A stretch of DNA of 64,000 nucleotides from Clostridium_X cadaveris (GTDB taxonomy: Bacteria; Bacillota; Clostridia; Clostridiales; Clostridiaceae), in the NCBI RefSeq assembly GCF_039521325.1, contig NZ_BAAACD010000003.1; one strand, given 5' to 3'. The position numbers were made by a program, and so were the translations under genes. Below, piece by piece: positions 6,310 through 15,284 of the stretch. Each line of letters starts with the position of its first letter. Position 1 is the stretch's first letter. Under the pieces are notes generated by a model. It saw only the letters and a list, made by a program, of their open reading frames with translations, did no database searches and was not told where the DNA came from.

Positions 6310-8217
6310 CTAGTAAAGCACTCTCTTATCTTCAAGTCTCTTAGTTAATTTGATTGTATCAAAGTGTTCTAAAAGACCTACCACATACTTTCTTGAGGAA
6401 TTCAGTATTTCTCTTCCATCAGCTGGAGTTATTCCCCCGTTTTTAATGATGTGCTCTCTCACTAAATTCTTTGCATTTTCATAATGCTCTTTTAAGAAAA
6501 TCAAATCATCTCCGATTCGTACAAGGTCTCCGCTATCTATTAATGAATCAAACACCATCTTAAAGGCTTTTTTGTCTTTTTCTTTTGCTGAAAGATCTTC
6601 AAACTTCGGAGGAGCAAAAGCACCTTCTTTAAATGATTTTAAAATTAAATCCTTCATTATTTTCTGTGGCTCGGAATAGACGATCTCGAAATCATAAAGG
6701 CTTAAAAGATTGTTTATCTGTTTTATAGATCTTCTATCTTCATATAAATCTAATATCTCATCATAATTTTTCTGTTTTAAATTCTTTGAGAAAATCTTAG
6801 TTTTAATCTCCTCTTTAGACATACCACCTTTTAGAGGATTTTCTTTGTGGAACTTTGTAAGCATAGCCTCGATTTCTTCTATCTTTTTCTTAAAGAAATT
6901 CTTGTGTATATAGACAGCCTTATCTAAAGAATTAAGCTCAATTATAGCGCCATCTTCCTTTAGATCAGCAAGTTTTTCCTCTATATTTTCTTCATTCTTT
7001 CCTAAAGCTTTTACTATATCTGCCGCCGTAGGATAGGAGGAAGATAGATTTTCAACAGTCTTTTCTATGATACTTTCTGCTTTTCCACTTTCTTTTATCT
7101 TAAGTTCTTCTATATATGATTCGCTAAATCTCTTTGCCTTTTTAGCTACAGGCTCTATTATACTGCCTCCTGCTATAGTATGCATTGGAGAATAGGACCT
7201 TATTACATATCTGTCGTTTCTCTGACATGTAAGAGGTTCTTCCAGTCTAAGCTGTACATAAGCACTTTCTCCAGGCTTTATCTCTTCTTTGTCTAAGATT
7301 ATAACTCTGCACAATATCTCAGAAGTACCATGATATAGTCTTACTCTTTGACGATTTTCTATTGGTTTTTCTGCACTCTTTATATGATATAATTTGCAAT
7401 CTATTATCATAGAAGGTTCCATCATATGAGAAAGTGAAACCACATTTCCTCGGTCTATCTGGTCTTTCTTTACGCCAGCTATATTTAAGGCACATCTTTG
7501 TCCTGCCTCTGCCATCTCCACGTCAGTATCATGAACCTGTATATTTCTTATCTTTCCTTCTACCATAGATGGATAGATGCATACAGAATCCCCTTCTTTT
7601 ATTCTTCCACTTATGACTGTTCCTGTTATTACTGTTCCAAAACCGCTTATAGAGAATACTCTATCTATAGGAAGTCTAAAATGACCTTCTGTATCTTTAG
7701 ATTCTACTTCTTCAGTGGCTCTATCAAGTTCAGCTATAAGCTCATCTATTCCTTTTTTAGTCTTAGATGATACAGGAATTATTTTGCTTCCTTCTAAGAA
7801 AGTTCCTTTGAACTTTTCCTTTATATCTTCTGTTATCATCTCAAGCCATTCTTCATCTACTAAATCACACTTTGTAAGAGCAACAATACCTTTCTTCACG
7901 TTTAAAAGCTGTAATATCTCTAAATGCTCTTCTGTTTGAGGCATTATTCCTTCATCTGCTGCTATAACAAGTACCACCACATCAACACTGGACACACCAG
8001 CAAGCATGTTCTTTATAAACTTTTCATGGCCTGGTACGTCTATTATTCCAGCTCTTCTTCCTGATGGCAGGTCAAAAAAGGTGAATCCTAAATTTATAGA
8101 TATTCCTCTTTCCTTTTCCTCTCTTGTTGTATCAGTTTCTCTTCCTGTAAGTGCTTTTATAAGTGTAGTCTTACCATGGTCTATATGTCCTGCTGTACCT
8201 ATTATTATGTGCTTCAT
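6310..8217 (-). CDS. selB: selenocysteine-specific translation elongation factor
   Basis: 635 residues, the usual SelB length. The N-terminal GTPase domain shows G1 'GHIDHGKTTL', G3 'DVPGHEKF' and G4 'TKCD'. EF-Tu-like domains II/III follow ('GTVITGTVISGRIKEGD'), and the C-terminal half holds winged-helix repeats that bind the SECIS hairpin of the mRNA. It delivers Sec-tRNA(Sec) to in-frame UGA codons at the ribosome. The start ATG lies 3 nt after the selA stop and its Shine-Dalgarno is inside the end of selA. With selD and selA it forms a complete selenocysteine operon apart from the tRNA; no selC was found in this window. Confidence 0.97.
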   Translation of the reverse strand: MKHIIIGTAGHIDHGKTTLIKALTGRETDTTREEKERGISINLGFTFFDLPSGRRAGIIDVPGHEKFIKNMLAGVSSVDVVVLVIAADEGIMPQTEEHLEILQLLNVKKGIVALTKCDLVDEEWLEMITEDIKEKFKGTFLEGSKIIPVSSKTKKGIDELIAELDRATEEVESKDTEGHFRLPIDRVFSISGFGTVITGTVISGRIKEGDSVCIYPSMVEGKIRNIQVHDTDVEMAEAGQRCALNIAGVKKDQIDRGNVVSLSHMMEPSMIIDCKLYHIKSAEKPIENRQRVRLYHGTSEILCRVIILDKEEIKPGESAYVQLRLEEPLTCQRNDRYVIRSYSPMHTIAGGSIIEPVAKKAKRFSESYIEELKIKESGKAESIIEKTVENLSSSYPTAADIVKALGKNEENIEEKLADLKEDGAIIELNSLDKAVYIHKNFFKKKIEEIEAMLTKFHKENPLKGGMSKEEIKTKIFSKNLKQKNYDEILDLYEDRRSIKQINNLLSLYDFEIVYSEPQKIMKDLILKSFKEGAFAPPKFEDLSAKEKDKKAFKMVFDSLIDSGDLVRIGDDLIFLKEHYENAKNLVREHIIKNGGITPADGREILNSSRKYVVGLLEHFDTIKLTKRLEDKRVLY

Positions 8218-8219
8218 AT

Positions 8220-9608
8220 TTATTCCTCTCCCATGTTTTTAAATGCACTAGCTATAACGCTATCATCACCCTTTTGAAGTGTTCTTACATCTATAAGCAC
8301 TTCTCCATTGTAAACTCTAACTATTATAGGGGTTTCATATCCTCTTAGATAATTTTCTATTTCTTTATCACTGTACTTAGAGCTTGTAACCTTCACTACA
8401 TAAGTTCCCATGGTTTCTGTAGGCATAGATCCCCCTCCTACCATTGAGCGGTCTTCGCCTACCTTAAAAGTGAAAGCCTTTGATGCATTTTGAAGCTTTC
8501 TTCTAAGCCTATCAGCATCTCTTTTAATTTCCTCTGATGGTTTCAGCATCATATTTAAAGTTGGAACCTTCTTTATTGCTTCTTCTTCATCTAGGTAACA
8601 TCTCAAAGTAGCTTCTAATGCAGCTAGTGTCATTTTGTCTATTCTAAGTGCTCTTGTGATTTGGTTCTTTTTTATCTTTTCTATATATTCTTTTTTACCT
8701 ACTATTATCCCAGCTTGTGGGCCTCCAAGCATCTTGTCTCCACTAAAGGTAACAACATCTGCCCCCTTTTTTATACTGTGTTGAACTGTTGGCTCATATA
8801 TAAATCCATACTTGGATAAATCCACCAATACTCCGCTGCCTATATCTTCTATTACAGGAATGGAGTTTTTATGTCCAAGCTCTACTAATTCCTCTAAAGG
8901 TACTTCTTCTGTGAATCCAAGAACCTTAAAGTTTGAAGTATGAACCTTTAAAAGTACCCCTGTGTTTTCTGTTATATTATTTTCATAATCATAAAGATGC
9001 GTTCTATTTGTAGTTCCCACTTCTACCAACTCAGCTCTTGAAAATTTCATAACCTCTGGTATTCTAAATGAACCACCTATTTCTACAAGCTGTCCTCTAG
9101 AAACTATGGCTTCTTTATTTTCACATAGTGTATTTAATACTAGCATTACGGCTGCAGCATTGTTGTTTACTACAAGGGCACCTTCAGCCCCTGTTATCTT
9201 CTTTAACAAGTCCTCTATGTGGCTATATCTAGATCCTCTAGCTCCCTTTTCTAAATCATACTCTAAGTTGTTGTAGCTCTTTGATACCATCTCTACAGCC
9301 TTTACTGCATCTTCGCATAAAAGTGAACGACCTAAGTTTGTATGTATTACAATTCCTGCTCCATTTATAACTTTAGTAAGGTGAGGTCTCAACTTTCTGT
9401 TTAGAAGACTCTTGTATAGACTTACGACTTCCTCAAGCTGAAAATCCTCTATTTCTCCATTTAATATCTGTTTTCTCACAGCATCTATGGATTCCCTTAA
9501 GGTATCTAACACTAAATTTCTTCCATACTCTTCTATGTTCTTGTTTACCTCTTCATTTAAAAGAAGCTCATCTATCTTCGGTAATTTTCTAAGTAATCCT
9601 TTATTCAT
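8220..9608 (-). CDS. selA: L-seryl-tRNA(Sec) selenium transferase
   Basis: 462 residues. PLP-dependent enzyme converting Ser-tRNA(Sec) to Sec-tRNA(Sec) with selenophosphate. The fold-type I signature is visible, including 'VVNNNAAAVML', 'EDIGSGVLVDL' and the PLP-binding Lys292 in 'TFSGDKMLGGPQAG'. The N-terminal helical domain ('LPKIDELL') is present. AGGAGG stands 6 nt before the ATG. It is 13 nt downstream of selD and overlaps the Shine-Dalgarno of selB, so the three genes are surely co-transcribed. Confidence 0.97.
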   Translation of the reverse strand: MNKGLLRKLPKIDELLLNEEVNKNIEEYGRNLVLDTLRESIDAVRKQILNGEIEDFQLEEVVSLYKSLLNRKLRPHLTKVINGAGIVIHTNLGRSLLCEDAVKAVEMVSKSYNNLEYDLEKGARGSRYSHIEDLLKKITGAEGALVVNNNAAAVMLVLNTLCENKEAIVSRGQLVEIGGSFRIPEVMKFSRAELVEVGTTNRTHLYDYENNITENTGVLLKVHTSNFKVLGFTEEVPLEELVELGHKNSIPVIEDIGSGVLVDLSKYGFIYEPTVQHSIKKGADVVTFSGDKMLGGPQAGIIVGKKEYIEKIKKNQITRALRIDKMTLAALEATLRCYLDEEEAIKKVPTLNMMLKPSEEIKRDADRLRRKLQNASKAFTFKVGEDRSMVGGGSMPTETMGTYVVKVTSSKYSDKEIENYLRGYETPIIVRVYNGEVLIDVRTLQKGDDSVIASAFKNMGEE

Positions 9609-9621
9609 ATTATCCTCCTAA

Positions 9622-10650
9622 TTACTGAACAACTATATATTTATCTTCTTTCTTTGCAGCTTCTCCTATAATCCATGCTGGAATATTCTTTTCTTCAAAC
9701 TCTTTCATAAGCTTTGCACTTTCCTCTTTGGAAAGACTCACTAAAAGTCCACCTGAGGTCTGTGGGTCAAATATTATATCTTCCATCCAAGGCTCTATAT
9801 CTTTAAGGTCATATTTACCTTCAAGATAAGCTCTATTATTGTATGAGCCTTCTGGCACAAGTCCCATCTCAGCATATTCCTTTGCTTCTTCTATATATGG
9901 TATGGATGATTTGTTTAGCTTTAAAGTCATATTAGATCCTTCAGCCATTTCATATCCATGTCCCATTATCCCAAAGCCTGTTATGTCCGTACATGCATGA
10001 ATATCATAATTCACTATGATTTCTCCCGCATATTTGTTTAAAGTAGACATCCATTTTACAGCTTCGTCATATACCTTTTTTGAAGCTATTTCTCCCTTTA
10101 TAGCTGTATTTACTATTCCAACACCTAGAGGTTTTGTAATTATTAAAACATCACCTTCTTGGCATCCATAATTCTTTAATACCTTCTTTGGATGTACAAC
10201 TCCTGTAACAGATAGACCAAATTTAGGCTCATCATCTTGTACTGTATGTCCTCCAACAACTACAGCACCAGATTCTATAACTTTATCTGCTCCACCTTTT
10301 AAAATTTCTCCAAGGATTTCTATATTTAAACAGTTCGGAAAACATACTATATTAAGTGCAACTATAGGTTTTCCTCCCATAGCATATACATCGCTTAAAG
10401 AGTTTGCTGCTGCTATCTGTCCAAAAGTATATGGATCATCAACAACAGGTGTGAAGAAGTCTAATGTTTGAATTGTTGCTATATCGTCACTTAATTTATA
10501 TACTGCGGCATCATCACTAGTTTCAATGCCTACTATTAAATTGTCATCTTTCATCTTTGGTAATTTGTCAAGTATCTTTGAAAGGGTCTCCGGCCCTATT
10601 TTAGCTGCTCATCCAGAGGTTTTTGTAAGTTCTGTTAATCTTTTATTCAT
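9622..10650 (-). CDS. selD: selenophosphate synthetase, itself a selenoprotein (in-frame TGA)
   Basis: The gene must start at ATG 10648-10650 (AAAGGGG 7 nt upstream), not at the internal Met 10554. From there the frame reads MNKRLTELTKTSG, then TGA (10609-10611), then AAKIGPETLSKIL and on into the 310-residue remainder, giving 342 residues with Sec14. The site matches the active-site Cys/Sec of SelD ('SGC/U-x-AKI'). A short hairpin AGGG-loop-CCCT with GG in its apical loop lies about 17 nt after the TGA, as in bacterial SECIS elements. The body has the PurM-like fold motifs ('DDAAVYKL', 'QTLDFFTPVVDDPY', 'GGKPIVALNIV', 'DPQTSGGLL'). It makes selenophosphate from selenide and ATP for SelA. Confidence 0.95.
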
Positions 10651-10684
10651 CAGTAGCACCCCTTTACTTTTAATCTCATACACA

Positions 10685-10713
10685 ATTATATATTATTTTG
10701 TAATCCTTGTGAA
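10685..10713 (-). promoter_or_regulatory. promoter of selDAB
   Basis: Minus strand: TTCACA (10713-10708), 17-nt spacer, TATAAT (10690-10685), 35 nt before the selD start. Confidence 0.65.
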
Positions 10714-10732
10714 CGGGTGAAAGGGCAAATTA

Positions 10733-11365
10733 CTACCTGACTTCCAAATAATCCTGAAATTTTTTAAGAGTTGTGTCGCCTATTCTGCCAACTTTTTTAA
10801 GATCATCTAAAGATCCAAAAGGGCCGTTCTTTTCCCTATAGTCTATTATTTTCCCCGCAGTAACGTCACCTATACCTGGAACTGACTTTAATTCTTCCTT
10901 TGAGGCTCTATTCACATCAATCTTCCCACTAGGAGTTTTAGCACTTTGAGATGAAGCTACATTGTTAGATGGTGTACCTTGTGTTCCAGATGCTTCTCCA
11001 TTATCCTCTGCCTTTGAAGGTATAGTTATACAATCTCCCTTTTTTAATGTCATTGCTTGATTTACATGAGACAGATCTCCCTTCTCTGTAATTCCTCCAG
11101 CTTCTAAAATAAGATCCTTTACTATGGAATCTGTACCCATTATATAAACATCAGGATTCTTTACCTCACCCTTTACCTCAACTACTACTTTATCTTTAGA
11201 TGCAGATACTGCAGTGCTTTTATTTTCATTTGAAACAGGCACATCAACAAATATATCTTCATCTTTGTAAACCTTAGGCTGAGATTTGAAATATCCTATT
11301 ATTATACCTATAACGATTAGTGAAGCTATAACAATGCCTCCTATATATTTGTCCTTCTTTTTCAT
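10733..11365 (-). CDS. comEA: ComEA-type helix-hairpin-helix DNA-binding protein
   Basis: 210 residues. An N-terminal transmembrane anchor (about 9-25, 'IGGIVIASLIVIGIIIGYF') precedes an SLBB domain (about 60-115, 'VVVEVKGEVKNPDVYIM') and a C-terminal tandem HhH domain ('DVNRASKEELKSVPGIGDVTAGKIIDYRE' region). ComEA is the membrane-bound DNA receptor of competence machinery. No other competence gene is nearby, as often in clostridia, so a role in transformation here is uncertain. A Ser/Asn/Gly-rich linker separates the domains. Confidence 0.88.
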   Translation of the reverse strand: MKKKDKYIGGIVIASLIVIGIIIGYFKSQPKVYKDEDIFVDVPVSNENKSTAVSASKDKVVVEVKGEVKNPDVYIMGTDSIVKDLILEAGGITEKGDLSHVNQAMTLKKGDCITIPSKAEDNGEASGTQGTPSNNVASSQSAKTPSGKIDVNRASKEELKSVPGIGDVTAGKIIDYREKNGPFGSLDDLKKVGRIGDTTLKKFQDYLEVR

Positions 11366-11493
11366 AACTTTTCCCCTTTCTTAAGTCTATCTTAATATTA
11401 TTGACAAAAGCCAAAAAAATTTATCGCAGTTTTCCTTAATTTTTGGTATACTTTTACTATGGTTTAAAATTAAATTAATTTGGAGTGAATAGA

Positions 11494-12753
11494 ATGAGAC
11501 AACTTAGTATTTTTATCTTAACGTTATTTATGTTACTTAATATAAACATTCCATGCAGTGCAAAAGCAGCTCCTCCTGAGGTATTAGGTGAAGGTGTAGT
11601 GCTTATGGATGCAAAGACTCATGAAATACTTTATGAAAAAAATATGGATAAACCATTGCCACCAGCATCTACTACAAAGATTATGACAGCCTTAATTGTA
11701 TTAGAAAATGGGAATTTATCAGACAAGGTTACTATAGGAAAAAACCCTCCAAATACAGATGGTACTGCTCTTGGACTTATAGAAGGAGAGACAATGACTG
11801 TTGAGGATCTTTTAAACACTCTTCTTATTGGTTCTTGCAATGATGCAGCTGTGGCTCTTGCAGAATATGTAAGCGGTTCAGTTAAAAACTTTACAGTTCT
11901 TATGAACAAAAGGGCTAAAGAGCTTGGAGCTACCAATACAAATTTTAAAAATCCAAGTGGATTGTATGAAGATGACCATTACATATCAGCAAAAGATATG
12001 AGTCTTATAATGGCTGAAGCAATAAAATATCCTGAATTCCTGAGCATAACTCAAAAGCCCCATTATGTTATAAAAAATACAGATAAGGTTTCTTCAGAAA
12101 GATGGGTAAATAATAGAATAAGACCTCTTTTAAAAGACTCTTCTATATACTATGAGCCTATTATAAGTGGTAAGACTGGGTATACAATTCAAGCAAAGCA
12201 TAGCTTTGTGTCAGCAGCCAAAAAAGACGACATGACATTGATTGTTTCCATACTTCATACTGATAATAAGGACAGATACTTTGATGATTCCAAGAGTCTC
12301 TTTGAATATGGTTTTAATAATTTTGAATTAGTTAAGCTTTTCTCTAAAGGTGACAAAATAAAGGACTTTAGCGATGAAAAAAATAGTATACCTCTTTTGG
12401 CCAGCGAAGACTTTTACTATGTTACTTCTAAGGATGATAAAGTTATAAAGCCTTCTATAAATATAGATGAGTCAAAACTTTCTACTATGTCTTTTAAGCG
12501 TGGTGATGAAATTACCACAGCTAATATAAGTTTAAATGGTGAAAACATCGGAAATTTAGCTGTTATAAGCGGCGGTGATAGAGAAGAGGTAAAAGCTATA
12601 TCCTCAAAGTTGAAAGATAGTTTAAGTTTTGGTATATATGGACTTCTAGGTATATGTATAGTAATTTCTATAATTTTGATATTATTGAAACACAACTTTA
12701 AAAAGCGTAAGCGCTTAAGGCAATTACAGAAAAAATTTAAAAAGAAAAGATAA
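11494..12753 (+). CDS. dacF: D-alanyl-D-alanine carboxypeptidase (DacF/PBP5 type)
   Basis: Start chosen at ATG 11494, 8 nt after TTGGAG; the in-frame GTG 11485 overlaps that Shine-Dalgarno. The 419-residue product has a signal peptide ending near 'CSAKA', the S11 peptidase motifs SxxK ('ASTTKIMTA'), SxN ('IGSCNDAAVA') and KTG ('SGKTGYT'), then a beta-rich C-terminal PBP5 domain and a final transmembrane anchor followed by a very basic tail ('KHNFKKRKRLRQLQKKFKKK'). It trims the terminal D-Ala from peptidoglycan stem peptides outside the membrane. It is the only plus-strand gene in the 3.6-36 kb block, divergent from comEA. dacF of Bacillus is a sporulation gene; the same timing here is inference. 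Confidence 0.92.
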   Translation: MRQLSIFILTLFMLLNINIPCSAKAAPPEVLGEGVVLMDAKTHEILYEKNMDKPLPPASTTKIMTALIVLENGNLSDKVTIGKNPPNTDGTALGLIEGETMTVEDLLNTLLIGSCNDAAVALAEYVSGSVKNFTVLMNKRAKELGATNTNFKNPSGLYEDDHYISAKDMSLIMAEAIKYPEFLSITQKPHYVIKNTDKVSSERWVNNRIRPLLKDSSIYYEPIISGKTGYTIQAKHSFVSAAKKDDMTLIVSILHTDNKDRYFDDSKSLFEYGFNNFELVKLFSKGDKIKDFSDEKNSIPLLASEDFYYVTSKDDKVIKPSINIDESKLSTMSFKRGDEITTANISLNGENIGNLAVISGGDREEVKAISSKLKDSLSFGIYGLLGICIVISIILILLKHNFKKRKRLRQLQKKFKKKR

Positions 12754-12809
12754 CTTAAATGTATTGATATGTTTTGTAAAATTATTTATAGAGCATATCT
12801 TTTTGTTTT

Positions 12810-12853
12810 AAAAAAATAATCCCATCTTGTGGTTATATCCACATTGATGGGAT
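12810..12853 (-). terminator. Rho-independent terminator of the yqeK operon
   Basis: Minus-strand hairpin with arms ATCCCATC / GATGGGAT and inner TGTGG / CCACA, followed by seven T. It ends the minus-strand operon after the pseudouridine synthase and lies between convergent genes. Confidence 0.85.
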
Positions 12854-12864
12854 GTAATTTCTCT

Positions 12865-13761
12865 TTAATTTTTCTTTAGTTTCTCTATAAGATTTTTCAT
12901 ATCTTCGGGCATATCACACTTAAAACCTATTACCTTTCCATCCTTAGGATGAGGTATCTCAAGTTTGTGAGCATGAAGTGCCTGTCTTCCTATGAAATTT
13001 TCATCTTCAGTACCATATAAGGTATCTCCAAATATAGGACATCCTAAATGACTTAAATGAACTCTTATCTGATGAGTTCTTCCAGTCTCTAATTCAAGAA
13101 GAAGAAGCTGAGCATTATCATAAGTTTCTATAACCTTATAGTGAGTAATACTCTCTTGCCCTCTTTCATCTACTACTCTTTTTATAGCATCTTCTGTAGG
13201 TCTATATATTGGAAGGTCTATAGTACCACTTTCTTCTGACATCTTTCCATGAACTATAGCAAGATAGATTTTCTTGAAAGTATCTTCCTTCATATCTCTT
13301 GACAAAGCCATATGAGAAAATTGATTTTTAGCTATTATTATAAGACCCGAAGTATTCATATCAAGTCTGCTTACAAGTCTCACTATAGAATCATCACCTT
13401 TTTCACGAAAGTATCCTATGACTCCATTGGCTAAAGTTCCTGTTGGATGACTTTTAGTAGGATGAACTACCATAAAAGGAGGTTTATTCACCACTAATAT
13501 ATTATCATCTTCATATACAACTTCAAGGTCCATATTCTCAGGAAGAATATCTTGAGTTTCCTTCTTATCAAGGATTATCTCTATGGTCTGTCCTTCCTTT
13601 AAAACATAATCAAGCTTAACCTTTTGTCTGTCAACTAAAATCCTCTTATCTATAGCTGCTTTTCTTATAAATCTAGTAGACATTTGAAGTTTTTCTTTTA
13701 AAAATTCTCTTATTTTCTTTTCATCATATTCCTTAGGTACTGTTTCAACTACTTTATTCAC
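12865..13761 (-). CDS. RluA/RluD family 23S rRNA pseudouridine synthase
   Basis: Start chosen at GTG 13759-13761, 6 nt after AAAGGAG, giving 298 residues; longer readings would run deep into yqeK. An N-terminal S4 RNA-binding domain ('MSTRFIRKAAIDKRILVDRQKVKLDY' region) is followed by the catalytic domain with 'VNKPPFMVVHP', the active-site Asp in 'RLVSRLDMNTSGLII' and 'ETGRTHQIRVHLSHLGCPIFGD'. It isomerises uridine in rRNA; which positions cannot be told from sequence. The start overlaps the yqeK stop by 8 nt, so translation is probably coupled. Other clostridia usually have lytR/rsfS after yqeK; here this gene takes that place. Confidence 0.9.
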   Translation of the reverse strand: MNKVVETVPKEYDEKKIREFLKEKLQMSTRFIRKAAIDKRILVDRQKVKLDYVLKEGQTIEIILDKKETQDILPENMDLEVVYEDDNILVVNKPPFMVVHPTKSHPTGTLANGVIGYFREKGDDSIVRLVSRLDMNTSGLIIIAKNQFSHMALSRDMKEDTFKKIYLAIVHGKMSEESGTIDLPIYRPTEDAIKRVVDERGQESITHYKVIETYDNAQLLLLELETGRTHQIRVHLSHLGCPIFGDTLYGTEDENFIGRQALHAHKLEIPHPKDGKVIGFKCDMPEDMKNLIEKLKKN

Positions 13762-14341
13762 CTGTGTCTCCTTTAATGACTTCCTGTAATAAATAATTCC
13801 TTGCCTCAATAGTCTTTAGATGAAGTATTTCTTTCCTGTCTATTACAAACTTTATAGTATTGTCAAAGCCTTGAAGTACTCCTTTATCTAAATTATGAAA
13901 AGTTATTTCTCTAAGCTTTTCAACTCCCGGAAAGTCCCTATTTGGCTCTATATAATCGGCTATGTACACTATCTTTTCAAGCAGTGTCATATTAGCTTTT
14001 CCTGTTGTATGAAAAGATGCAGCATTTAAAATTTCATTATCTTCTATACCCATTTCATTTTTAGCTATTATAGCAGCAACAAGCCCATGTAAAAGTTGAG
14101 GTGATCTTCTCTCTTCATAACATATATCATAACCGTTTTCACCAGTTATTTTTATGAGATCTTCATCACTTCTTCCTTTAGCCAGATCATGAATAAGCGC
14201 AGCAAACCTTGCTTTATTTTTATCTGCTCCATAAATTTCTGCTAACTTTTCAGAAGTTTCTACAACACCTAAAACATGCTTATATCTAGATTCTTTCAAA
14301 TGCTTCTTTAAATAATCTTTTATCATTTCTTCATTCCACAT
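13754..14341 (-). CDS. yqeK: HD-domain diadenosine tetraphosphate hydrolase YqeK
   Basis: Start ATG 14339-14341 (AGGAG 8 nt upstream) gives 195 residues; an upstream GTG abuts the Shine-Dalgarno. HD-domain metal ligands are visible: His in 'RYKHVLGVVETS', His-Asp in 'ALIHDLAKGRS' and the 'LHGLVAAIIA' and 'FHTTGKANMTLLEKIVYIADYIEP' segments characteristic of YqeK. The family symmetrically hydrolyses Ap4A to ADP. It directly follows nadD (the stop codon of nadD overlaps its Shine-Dalgarno), the standard Firmicute order. Confidence 0.93.
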   Translation of the reverse strand: MWNEEMIKDYLKKHLKESRYKHVLGVVETSEKLAEIYGADKNKARFAALIHDLAKGRSDEDLIKITGENGYDICYEERRSPQLLHGLVAAIIAKNEMGIEDNEILNAASFHTTGKANMTLLEKIVYIADYIEPNRDFPGVEKLREITFHNLDKGVLQGFDNTIKFVIDRKEILHLKTIEARNYLLQEVIKGDTGE

Positions 14342-14346
14342 AATTA

Positions 14347-14961
14347 TCACTCCTGAGACTCGTAGAGATTATTTTCTTTTATAAACTTCATAACCGACAT
14401 TGGAATTATATCTTGTATTTCATCATGATCCTTTATAGCTTTCCTTATATCTGTAGAAGATATCTCTAGTGGTTTTATATCTAAAAATATAATTTTTGTA
14501 TTAAACTCTTCTTCCACCTTTTTTTTCTGTGCAATAATATCATCTTTAGAAAACCCTGGCCTATTAAATACCACAAGAGTGGCTCTTTTAAATATATCAG
14601 CTACGTTTTTCCATTTGTATATATTTATAAGGCAGTCTGCCCCGGATATAAAATAAAGTTGGCTATCTTTATAAATCTCATTGAAATATTTTAAGGTTTC
14701 ATAGGTAAAGGAAAATCCTTCTTTATTTATCTCATAATCACTTAAATCAAAATTATTATGTCCCTGTATGGCAAGACTCACCATACGATATCTTAAATTT
14801 CCATTTAGAAGAGCCGCGTCATTAAGTTTATGACGCGGTCTTCCTGTTGGTACAAATATAACCTCATCTAAAGCTAAAGCTTTTAAGGCTTCTTTACCTA
14901 TATGAATGTGTCCATTATGGATAGGATTAAAAGTTCCGCCTAATATTCCTATCTTTCTCAT
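14347..14961 (-). CDS. nadD: nicotinate-nucleotide adenylyltransferase
   Basis: 204 residues with the nucleotidyltransferase motifs 'GGTFNPIHNGHIHIG' at residues 8-22 and 'ISSTDIRKAI' near 173. It adenylates nicotinate mononucleotide to deamido-NAD in NAD synthesis, in the cytosol. The start overlaps the stop codon of the RNA-binding gene upstream (TAATGA), and the reading is continued by yqeK, so this is a tightly packed obg-yhbY-nadD-yqeK unit. Confidence 0.96.
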   Translation of the reverse strand: MRKIGILGGTFNPIHNGHIHIGKEALKALALDEVIFVPTGRPRHKLNDAALLNGNLRYRMVSLAIQGHNNFDLSDYEINKEGFSFTYETLKYFNEIYKDSQLYFISGADCLINIYKWKNVADIFKRATLVVFNRPGFSKDDIIAQKKKVEEEFNTKIIFLDIKPLEISSTDIRKAIKDHDEIQDIIPMSVMKFIKENNLYESQE

Positions 14962-15269
14962 TACTCGCTCTTTGGTGCCTTTGGTAATTCTATTTTAGGT
15001 TTCTTTTGAGATTTTCTATAAAGAACAACTTTGCTTCCGATAGCCTGAACGCCCTCACAATTAAGCTCTTCACATATAGCATCTGACGCTTCTCTAGCAG
15101 TATATCCGCTAGTTTTAAGTACTGTAAGCTTTATAAGTTCCCTAGCTTCTAAGGCATCATCTATCTGCTTTACAAAGCTATCTTCTATTCCGTTTTTTCC
15201 AAGCTGGAATATTGGAGTTATCTCTTGTGCAAGCCCTCTTAAATAAGCTCTTTGTTTACTTGTTATCAT
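14961..15269 (-). CDS. yhbY: YhbY family ribosome assembly RNA-binding protein (CRM domain)
   Basis: 102 residues forming a single CRM domain: 'LTSKQRAYLRGLAQEI'-type start, 'GKNGIEDSFVKQIDDALEARELIKL' and 'CEELNCEGVQAIGSKVVLYR', with a basic C-terminal tail. The family associates with pre-50S particles. AGGAGG precedes the ATG; 15 nt separate it from obg. Confidence 0.93.
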   Translation of the reverse strand: MITSKQRAYLRGLAQEITPIFQLGKNGIEDSFVKQIDDALEARELIKLTVLKTSGYTAREASDAICEELNCEGVQAIGSKVVLYRKSQKKPKIELPKAPKSE

Positions 15270-15284
15270 ATATCCTCCTACAAA

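Noticed and set aside
7498..8242. Three overlapping plus-strand ORFs opposite selB
   Set aside because: Shadows of selB; no Shine-Dalgarno, no recognisable domain.
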